Shown here piece by piece: positions 45,972-55,397 of a stretch of 64,000 bases of DNA (within the stretch, counting starts at the first letter, position 1; every line of letters begins with the position of its first letter). The notes beneath the pieces are model-generated. The model was not told where the DNA came from, made no database searches, and saw only the letters and a program-made list of their open reading frames with translations. The DNA is from Thalassia testudinum. Lineage: Eukaryota; Streptophyta; Magnoliopsida; Alismatales; Hydrocharitaceae. A program made the position numbers and the translations under genes. The DNA is taken from assembly GCA_037157565.1 (NCBI GenBank), contig JAZHRO010000012.1:59697501-59761500 (forward strand), read 5' to 3'.

Positions 45972-48575
45972 TGTTTACTGCGTGAAATTGATGTTTTAAA
46001 AGATGCGTTGCAATATAGGTTGAAATCACTCGAAAATAAATAATATTTATAACTTGAATATAAGTCTGAGGTCGAACACAGGGAACAAGTGTTGCAACTA
46101 ATCTCAAAGTTCACAATATTACCATGAATATGAGCAAGTTATAATAAAAATTTCCTACAAGAATGATATATATATGAATGTCAATATCAGAGTGCAAAAA
46201 GAATGAGGTAAAATGGTGATTTAAATCACCAATTACTCCTCTAATTAAGCTCACAATAATTCTCAAATAACTAAACAATAATGATCAACCAATTATTCCA
46301 CATAAATGTAAGTAAGCAATAAGTGCACAGTGCACTCTATCAGAGATATCAGACATCGGATGCTCAAGGGTAGACGTCTTAAATGATGCCTGCTACAATG
46401 CTTTCACACTGATCTTTCTTCCTCTTCTCTTCTTCTTCAGCCCTTCTTCTATTTCTCTTCGACTCTTCTCTTCTTTCTCTTCTTCACACACAAGGGGTTT
46501 CCCAATCCTCGCAATGGCTAAGTGTTGGGTTTCCCCTCTGAAGAGCAAACCCCCCTCTCTCTCTTTCCCTTTCTCTTCTTTCTCTCAAACCTGACTAATT
46601 GGGTAATCGGACCAGGGACCAGACCTGCCTGCGTGGTGTAGCGGGTGAGGAGTGAGTGCGAGGAGGCACGTGAGTGGGGACCCGACCCCCGTGTGTCTTG
46701 GGCAATCAGGAGAAACACTTTTTCCTCTTATGCAGCTTCAACCGATCTTCCATTTACAATGTGGGACTAAAGTCCCCGTCTTCTTCTCGTGCAGCAGCAG
46801 CAGCAACTCCCGTTCAATTAGCATCCTTGCAGTGGTCAACGCCCCCAATTGACCAGCTGGGAACGTTCCTGAGGCGAATCTGCTTCACCTGGGATGAAGA
46901 CCTGGAGCAGATGTCTGAAGAACTTGCTTCGAGCTTGCTCGAAGTAGCTTCAGTAATGGCGCGACATCCTACGTACCTGAAATCACAAATAAGGCCTCTC
47001 GGCCACGTCAGAGCATTTCAGAACCTTCACCGTGGAACGACGAATGTGGTGGCATGCGTGGAAGGGCGAGAGAGTGAGTGTAGAGGTCTGACGACCTCAG
47101 GAAGGTGGTGCAAGGTGTCGGGTGAGGTGATAGAGAGAGCTAAACCTCAAATTTCTTTGGGGCTTTTACTCAGTGAGGCGAGGCGATGCTCGCAGATGCG
47201 GTGGCCTGGAGTTTGGCGGTCTGTGGCAGCGGGAACACCTCATTAGAGGTACGTCAGCGAGATGGAAGACGGAGTCAGAGTAGGCGAGTGCGTGGTCGAA
47301 GCGGAGTTGTAGCAGCACGGTGGTGATGCGTAGATGGAGTAGAGTCGATAAGGCTAGCTAATGGACGACGAGGGGCAGAGGAGGTGCCGGGTCTGGTATG
47401 GCCAGTGCCAGAGGAGATAAATGCTCCGGTGAGAGGGAACGACGACGACAGAGGGTTAGGAAGTACCTCGCTGGTATGGCGAGGTACGGAAAGACGAAGG
47501 GAGTTGGAACCGACCGCCTATGGTATGTGGCGGTGAGTGAAGAGGATGGTGGTAGGAGGGTTGCCTGAGTCAATCTTGGAGTGAGTTGGAGGTAGGAAAA
47601 GAAGAGGGATTTTGGCTCAAAAGCTTGCTAAGGAGGTGAGGAAGGGCTTGGGTAGCTTTTCTAGGCAGAAGGACGAGTCTCCAAGCTTGGGAACAAGCTT
47701 AAAGAGCTCAGATTTTTCGATATAGGTTAGGGATTTTCAAGCATTTGCACGAGCTTTTGGATAAGAATCAGAGGTCGAGATGCGATCCAAAATGAAGAGG
47801 ATCTCCTCAAGAATCTCCCTTCCAAATTTGAAAGAGATTGACCAATAAATCAGGAGGGAATCCTTGATTGAAGCACGGTCACTTTGGGTTCACACCTGCC
47901 ATGGCAGCAGGGACCTAACTGCAAAGAATAAAGATAAACATAGGGGGCATTTTGCAAACTTTTCAAAACCTTAGGGGCTATAAGAGAGAAAACAAGTCTG
48001 AGAGGACCAAAATGCAAACTAGGCCGAGATAGACTCTGCTTGGACCCAAATTTTGGTACAAACCCAATTTGGACCCAAGGAATCTAATGGTGAAGTTGAA
48101 TTTTGGTTTTGACCAAGTTTGACTGAAAAATTTGTGCAGAAACTCAAATTAGGGCAACTGTCCATCTGAGACCTTGTTTTAGGTCAAAATGGGTTTCGGT
48201 GGTCAAATCAAAGGTACCGAACCTTATAGAATATTTTTCTATGATTTTTAGAAGGTTTAGGTGATTAAGCAGGTCTATTTTTAGGGTTTCAGATGTCCAT
48301 TAATTCTCGAGATACATGAAAATCCATTTCTGTCTGTATGGACTCTTTTATTGGACATTAATGACCATTCGACATTTAATTAACCCCTGAAATTCCCCGT
48401 GGTTATTCTGTATTTGTGAAATGCAGTTAAAATTGCAGAAATAATCCTTGTTTCTTATGTTCTTCTAAAAATAAGACATTATGCTTATATGACCCTCTGA
48501 TGGTTATGTAGGAGCTTTTATCAACTTTATCAGACCAACTTGAGATAGTTATGGCTAATGATGGTGTTCCCATCA
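45972..48575 (+). mobile_element. Solo LTR, LTR-2 family, intact copy (2604 bp)
   Basis: Starts TGTTTACTGCG and ends GTTCCCATCA, with a perfect 5-bp duplication TGGAG (45967-45971 and 48576-48580). Removing it and one TGGAG rejoins the broken integrase reading frame, which confirms the ends. Landmarks are CTGAGGTCGAACACAGGGAA near 46069, a pyrimidine-rich tract at 46405-46490, AATGTGGGACTAAA near 46757, and the AT-rich 3' part from 47930. The reading frame at 46674-47246 matches nothing known. Confidence 0.95.
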
Positions 48576-48576
48576 T
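48558..48576. repeat. Terminal hairpin of LTR-2
   Basis: ATGATGG pairs with CCATCAT at the extreme 3' end of the LTR; the last base belongs to the target duplication. Equivalent hairpins are at 30293-30311 and 31883-31900, with different loops. Confidence 0.75.
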
Positions 48577-48580
48577 GGAG

Positions 48581-48720
48581 CTATCAAAATCAGTGAACTT
48601 AGCCTTGATTCTGAACCTTTTGTCGTGAATGGTCAGAGACTCAAATCATTCATCGAACTTACTAACTCAAACCTGGCTGCAGTATCTTTTGATCTCCATT
48701 CTCCTTGAGCTTCATTGTGC
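48581..48720 (+). pseudogene. Second Athila-type integrase fragment, right part
   Basis: Encodes AIKISELSLDSEPFVVNGQR followed by LKSFIELTN, the C-terminal end of Athila integrase (the VNGQRLK motif). It ends at a stop near 48705. It continues directly from FENG at 45960-45971 once the solo LTR is removed. Confidence 0.8.
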
Positions 48721-49200
48721 CTAGCTGATGGCGTTAAACTTAGCGCTTAACTGGAGGGAACCCGTCATCTTTTGAAAACCTCAAAACCTTCCTAACATAT
48801 CCTTTTACTGGATTCATATTGCACTTTAGGGCTTGTCCATTAGAACAGCCGACTCCACCTTTGGTACATGTATCAAAGCTTGAAATTATTCACAACAGTC
48901 ATTTCGACCCATTCACCACCCACATGCTCTAATGTATGATCTAGATTGAACTCAAACCCACCTAAGTTACAATGAGGACATTGCAAATTATAGGTATGGG
49001 AGGGTATTAAAGTGCAAAACGTTGTAAAATCAATGCATGGAAGGGTTTTATCTAACAAAAAAAAAGAGGAGAAAGGAGGAAAGGAGAGGTCAATTTGAAC
49101 TAATGAAAAAAGGAGAAGAAGAAAAGAAAAGAAAAAGAGAAAAAGGAGAAAAAAAAAGAAAAAAGAGAGTCCCTTGAAACTGAATATGGAACCTACCTAG
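48721..49200 (+). mobile_element. Athila 3' non-coding remnant
   Basis: AATGAGGACATTG at 48971-48983 is followed by AGGTATGGGAGGG at 48992-49004, the same arrangement as 40693-40726 in the complete Athila element. An A/G-rich region (49050-49160) follows. No 3' LTR was recognised, so the element is truncated. Confidence 0.6.
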
Positions 49201-52200
49201 CTTCTAAGTTAGATCGGAAGATGAATTATGACTTAGAAGGCGAAAACTATGGTTTCTTTTGCATCTAGACAATCTTTCGAAAAATATTGTTGGTGTACAT
49301 TGTTGTAGTAAGATCAAATTTGAAGTGGTTCATTTCGGGAGTTGTACCTATTAGTGCACTCTGTTAGTAAATTGAGCAAAGTTAACTGAGAACCAGGGGT
49401 AAGAATGAGAGAGATTTGGAAATAGTAATTTTCAATTTATTTGGGTTTCATATACATGTGCTAGAATTAGATTTTCTTTTCTAGTGTAATATTATGTGAA
49501 TATATGCACTGAATTGATCCACTTCCCACCCGCCAAATATTCAGTTCCTACTTCAAATTGGCATTTTGAGTTATCTGGGTATTTGGTCAGATTCCAATTT
49601 TATCCAACCACTCGTATAATCATCAACTAAGGTAAATTGTGCAGCTTATAAGTAGGGTAATCTTCTCGCTGGTATTGGGCATTTCAAGTTAGCTTATCGT
49701 TCATTTTACTCTCAATGCTCTACGTTGCACCATATGAATATCTAAAGAGTGACTTAAAGGACAACATATTAACTTTCAGCAGTGATGTCAAGGGCACCTC
49801 CTCCGTCAAAAGGATGAAATCCAAATATTTTAAAGCATGCCATCTTGATTCAACATATTTTTCCTTTGAAAGGCCTTAACTCAATGTATGGAGGTGGTAT
49901 TTTCTTTAATTGTCGTGAAGAAGGTTAGTAGATGGGAGCATGCTCCTTGCAAGAGATCCCTGTGAGGGACGACACAATAGTATATATTCCTTTTTTTTTT
50001 TGAGAGAACTAATAGTATTTATTCTTGACAAAGTAAATAGGTTAACCCAATTTCATGCCATATGCTGGATATGCGGCAAATTACATCCAACTTTTTTAGT
50101 GCAAGGGAACCCTTTCATTCATAATAATCTCATGAGCTGTTAGAATCGCCAATGTCTGCAAAACATTTTGGATGAATATAGGAAGGGAAGGGAATTTTTT
50201 GGTCCAATGGAAATTGCAAAAGAGGCTCTTCTAATTAGAAATGCAATATTAATTTTCATCTCTACCCCAACAATTAATCTCACTAGAACATTTAGCTACA
50301 AGGTGTGATGAGGAAGTGGATGAATCGTTCACATCTTTGTCGTGTATCATTTGTATTGCAGTTTTTGGGCTCTTGGCTCACATGTTTTGAATAAATCTAA
50401 TAAAAAACATATTTAAAGCAGCATATACAAAATTAACAAACGTTGGTTCATTGTTTTTGCTAAATTGTGTTGTGGTGCTCTCAATAAATCCCTAAATCAG
50501 GAAAAAAAAAGGAATTGAAACTAAAAATTCATTTGCTAAAAGGGATCCCCAAGTAATTTTGGGGCAACATCAACTAGGTCTATTTCAAAAGTTTTCAAAA
50601 TGGCACTTGAAGTTTGTTAATTGCAACATTTTACTCTTTATATCACAGTATGAGCAAAGATGGTAATATATTATCATCACCTACAATGTAAGAATCCTTC
50701 GTGTCTTCTTTAGCAATCCCCCCCTTTTCACTCATTGTTTTCCACTTTCATTGCATATTAGAGCTTTTTATGTAACAAACCATTAAACAAATTGCTAGAA
50801 TTTAGAATACGAAATAGGTGATGATGAGTGTGGCTAAAGAACAAAAGAAAGATCGAAGACTTGACATCATAGACAAAGACTTATGGTCATTTTTGCTTGC
50901 ATCGCTTATAATTGTGACGAGAGATCAAACGTCACATATTTAGGTGAAAAAATTAAAACCCAATTATTCCTAGCATTTAGATAATTTCTGATCTTGCTGG
51001 TTATGGTGTTGTGTACATCGCAATCTCCTATATCTTGAAAAAAAGTAAATAAAAGAAAAATTGCATTATGTTTTTTTCCTTTCTTTTTTAAACTATACCC
51101 TCCTACTAGTTTTATGCCCCTTAGGAAGGGGGGCCACTCCTTTTTCATCAAATGGCCAAGGATGGCTCGGATAGGATAGGGAGTGAAAAAGATAAGAGGA
51201 GGACTTTCACCTTTTCTATTTATCTTCTTCCTACCCATTTTATTTATCATCTCCACTTGTTTGTTAAGTAATCCCTTTTCTTAAAGTACGGATAGTGATG
51301 AGGGAGCAAAAATTCCTGTGTTCAATCTAACAAGCCCGAGTGATAAAGCCACCTTAAATAAGCATGACAAATTAGCCCAAGACGATCATAAATTGGGCAC
51401 AAATCCAGCTACAAAAATAAATGGGCAAACTCACTTAAAGGGTCTCCACCTATTTAACTAATATAAGCAAGGGAACAAAGGTCAAGCTAGATCCACCATA
51501 ACTAGATCTACTAAAGACTTCGAACCAGATCAGGCGATAAGACCAGCAAAGATAGTTGGCACGCTTAGGTGGCTACCTCAGTTGTTCTTCTTTCTAGCCC
51601 TTGTTTACTTCCTCCCCCACCCTTTTCTGCATCCTAAAAGACAAAAAACATGACCTCTTTGCAACCCAAGTCTCGACAACATGCCACCATTGAGGAGGCA
51701 CAACATACAAGATGCGAGTAAAGGTGTTGGGGTCGGACAAGTGTTTGGGAGTGGAGTTGTCAATGCTTGACAATAGGTGGAGGCTCAATGGTAGTGGATT
51801 GCATGAGATTTGTTTTTCATTTTGATTGATGAAGCAATCTTGGATTCAATTGTCTTTCATTTTGAGGTTAGAGATCTTTTTCTTTTTATTTTTGGTGCTT
51901 TGAATTAGGTTTTTGACTATTTTATTAATGGAGTAATCTACTTCTATGATTGGTAGTTGAGTTTGCCTTTGGGTATTTTCTAATGGATAGATCTGTATTA
52001 TATGTTTCTTGCGAGATTGGGTTTACCTCTAATTTAAGGATGGATTGTATTTTTTGCTTCTTGCTTGATAATGCTATGATGCACAGTAATGCAATTTTTG
52101 GGATCTAGTATGACGTGTCAGGTGTGTAAAACCCTTGGTCAGGTCATCTTCTAAGATTAATTTAAGCTACATAAAGTGTGGATTGTTTTCAATGAAAGTG

Positions 52201-52950
52201 GGAATTTTGGAGGAGTTACTTAAAAATCTTAGTCACAAGGAATGATATGATTGATCTCTTCTTTGGATACTTATTTTATGGAAGTGCTCTTATGGTTAAT
52301 AGTAATTTTAATTCATTTCAGTTTACAAGTTGTTAAAAAAAAAGGTCATTCAATTTTGGAGGGACATATGATATGAAAATATTATTATGGATTATATACA
52401 ATAGTGTACACATCTCACAAATAATCTAGTAAAGGATAAAGGTTTTATCGATGTCTAAGATTAAACGTAACGTATATTAAAATGTCAATTATAAAGTATT
52501 GAATGTATTCTTCCATTTTGTTTTTTATTTTTTTTATTTGAGAAAGAATTACAAGAGCTATTATGACAAGGGAAAAAACATGTATCTATGGAGGTTGTGT
52601 TAACAACAAAATTATAGATATTGAGAGTTAGGTTGTAGGTTTTGAGCTTGTACATCTCGTAATCACTATTTTTTGCAAGTGACATTCAATGTCTAAGTTG
52701 ATGTTCACTCCTTGGACATGTATTTCTTACGTAACAAACTAGAATCGATATAATCAATTTGATGCCATTTGATAGTCCTTGATTAAATTGGATTTATCCT
52801 TGTATTTAGCAATCATTTGTTTTCTTTCATCACACATTTTGCTTCCAAACCATCTTTAAAACATTAACGATCATTCCGATGAGAATTGAGACTAATTTAA
52901 TAACACTAGTACCATAGCTAATATCATAAAATAATCCCCTCTACCTAAAT
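49200..52950. other. Intergenic sequence without recognised features
   Basis: About 3.7 kb of moderately AT-rich DNA. The longest frame (116 codons, minus strand, 50906-51256) is rich in Lys and Phe and matches nothing I know. No LTR ends, MITE ends or RNA genes were seen. Confidence 0.4.
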
Positions 52951-52959
52951 TGCAACTTG

Positions 52960-53270
52960 TGAAAAGAACATCTCAAAACTTGTAACAAGACATATGATAG
53001 AATTAAACTCGAACTTGTAACAAAACTTTTAGACAACGAAAAGGAACCTGTAACAAGATGTGTGATAGAATTAAACTTGAACATGTAACAAACTTTAAGA
53101 CAACCATAAAGAATTGAACCTGCAAGAAGATGCATTAGAATTAAACTTGAACCTATAACAATTCTTTAAGACAGCCATAAGGAACTTATAATAAGACACA
53201 TGATAGAATTAAACTTGAACTTCTAACAAAACTTTAAGACAACCATAACAAACATGTAAAAGAACCTGTA
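52960..53270. repeat. Tandem array with 68-70-bp units
   Basis: The word AGAATTAAACT(T/C)GAAC recurs at 52999, 53067, 53137 and 53205, with spacings of 68, 70 and 68. Each unit also has a GTAACAAGA-like start and a TTTAAGACAACCATAA-like end. There are about 4.4 diverged copies. Confidence 0.85.
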
Positions 53271-53448
53271 ACCATGCATTATACATCATGATCACAATGA
53301 ATAGTCAATACCAAATTCATACATCCACATCACACATCTTCATTTTAAAGAAAATGAGAATAGTCACAGCACATAGTCATCTACATTCCATACCTAATAT
53401 ATAATTTTGACATAGTCCACATTTTAGACATAATAGTCTACAAAATAC

Positions 53449-53600
53449 GATACAAGTTCCACACAACAATAAAATGAGACAAGTTCCATACAACCAATTC
53501 TTTGAGACAAGTTTTGCACAATGACGAAACAAGATAAGTTCCACATAACCAAATTTTTGAGACAAGTTTCACACAACTAATTTTTTGAGCCAAGTTTCAC
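53449..53600. repeat. Tandem array with 26-29-bp units
   Basis: GAGACAAGTTCCACACAAC-type units begin near 53449, 53475, 53504, 53531, 53559 and 53587. It lies just beyond the 68-bp array and shares short words with it (ACAAG, AACAA), so the two may have a common origin. Confidence 0.75.
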
Positions 53601-53619
53601 CGATCATCTGGGACCAAAT

Positions 53620-53877
53620 TTAATTTTCACTCCCTGCACGAAAGTAAACCAAATTCTTTAGTAATGAATTTAAATGACTTAGTATGGAAAATTTATTTAT
53701 TTTGTTTGTTGTGTCAAAAATTAACACATCACCAAATTTCAAATAAGAAGAGCTAGATCTATCATCACTCCAAAAAATATTTCTCACAAGGCCAGTTTCA
53801 TCAACTTGAAGTTTAAAGAAGAAAGTAGGATCAACAGTCATCTTTTCTAAAAAAGATCTAACAACTACTGTACACAC
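53620..53877 (-). pseudogene. FAR1/FHY3-like MULE transposase fragment
   Basis: 85 codons on the minus strand carry FFFKLQVDETGLVRNIFWSD and YLKFGDVLIFDTTNKINKFS. This matches the start of the MULE transposase domain in FAR1/FHY3-related proteins, including the FGDV..FDTT motif with the first catalytic Asp. The rest of the domain, the zinc finger and the SWIM domain are absent. The upstream side has no coding continuation that I recognise. It is a relic of either a Mutator-like transposon or a FAR1-related gene. Confidence 0.7.
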
Positions 53878-53879
53878 TT

Positions 53880-54575
53880 AGCCAATATTATGTTTTCCTT
53901 TTGTTTTTAATTAAGTCTCTAAAAAGCTGACTTGTGACATTTTTTTTTCCCATTTTAGTTACTCAAACAACAATCTTTGATGGATGTGATTGTGTGATTT
54001 GCAAGGTGATAATAAAGTGTTGTTGTGCATGAAAACATGATTATTTATAAAATTATAAAACTCTCAAAACAAATAAAAATAAGTATAGTGGGAGTTCGAG
54101 TTATCCTAAGGGAGGAAAAATTATTCAAATCACTAATTGATGATCGAAACTAATTTTTTTGGATTTTTATATTCAAGAAGACTAGAAGTTAGACCTAAAA
54201 GCTAAGAGCAGACTATAAAATAAGGGTTAAAACATAAAAATACTAAGAAATAATTTCATGCAAATCTAAAAATTCTAGCAAAATTTGGGAAGAAGGAAAA
54301 CTACCTAACTTAGAATCCTACTAAAATTCACAACAAAATTCATACCATAGTGCATGCATTAAAATTTCCAACAACTATAAGAGACTAGACTACAACGATA
54401 TAAGGACCAAAATGAAAATGAATTTTATCTTTTTTTTATAGCGAATTGATGTAGGAAATTTGATAAGAACTAAACCTACTATGCAGGTTTTTTGGAATGG
54501 GGCAACAACTTAAGAACTAAAACATAATAATGCTTATTACATGAGGACATGTTTGCTTCATTAAGCAACAACAAA
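53880..54575. other. Unclassified AT-rich sequence
   Basis: No gene recognised. The sequence is AT-rich with A-runs. Confidence 0.4.
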
Positions 54576-54579
54576 GATA

Positions 54580-55165
54580 TATGGAGTGGGCATGCCCACA
54601 TATTTTTTTTTGGAGTACACCTAGCATTGGGGTTGGGGGGAGGGGTGCATCCACATTTATTTTGAGCAAGTCCAACAATAAGTTGGGGAGGATAAGATGG
54701 TGCACATCCACTTTTCTTGAAGCACATTCAACAATGGGTTAAGATGATGCACATCCATTTTTTCAAGCACGTCTAGCACTAAGTTGGAGTGGGGAGGGTG
54801 TGCGAGTAATGTGGTGCACATCCACCCTTTTTTAAGCACGTTCAACACTGTGTTTGAAAGGGGTTAAGGCATAGAGTGGAACACATCCAATTTTTTTTGA
54901 AACATGTCCAACATTGGGTTGAGGAGAGGCTTGGGAGGGGTGGTTAGGTTGACACACATCCCGTTTTGTTGAAGCACATTCAGCACCACGTTAAGAGGGG
55001 GGATAGGGGTAAGGTGGAGCACATCCATGTTTTCGTGAGCACATCCAGCACCAAGTGGGGCATGTTAATATTTGTTTTGGGCATGCATGTGGAGCATCAA
55101 GTAGAGAGGGGGTGGTAGGTTCCAGTACATCCATTTTTTGAAGCACGTTTGGTACATACTTGTCC
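54580..55165. repeat. Degenerate tandem array, GCACATCCA...AGCAC units
   Basis: About eight diverged units, each with GCACATCCA followed by a T-run, then AAGCACATTCAACA(C/A)-like and GGGTTGAGG-like words, at irregular spacing of roughly 55-100 bases. Minus-strand frames through it give only repetitive CTK/CAPPY-like peptides. Confidence 0.7.
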
Positions 55166-55397
55166 TCTATTAGTACCCATAAACCACGTCGATCCCCTTT
55201 CCACCCCATTTTTCCTACACAACCTTCGTTCTCTCATCTTCTCCTCTTTGAGAATCGCCACCATGCAACAACAACAGTGGTAGTGTGGTAGACTAAGATA
55301 GCTACAATGGTGACATGGTCGGTTGACTTGGTGGGCGATGGTGATGTAGTCGGGAGACATGGTGGAGCACAACAGCAACAGTGGTAGCAAGACTATC

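Noticed and set aside
46674..47246. 190-codon frame on the plus strand
   Set aside because: Inside the intact LTR-2 solo LTR; not conserved as a frame in the sister copies.
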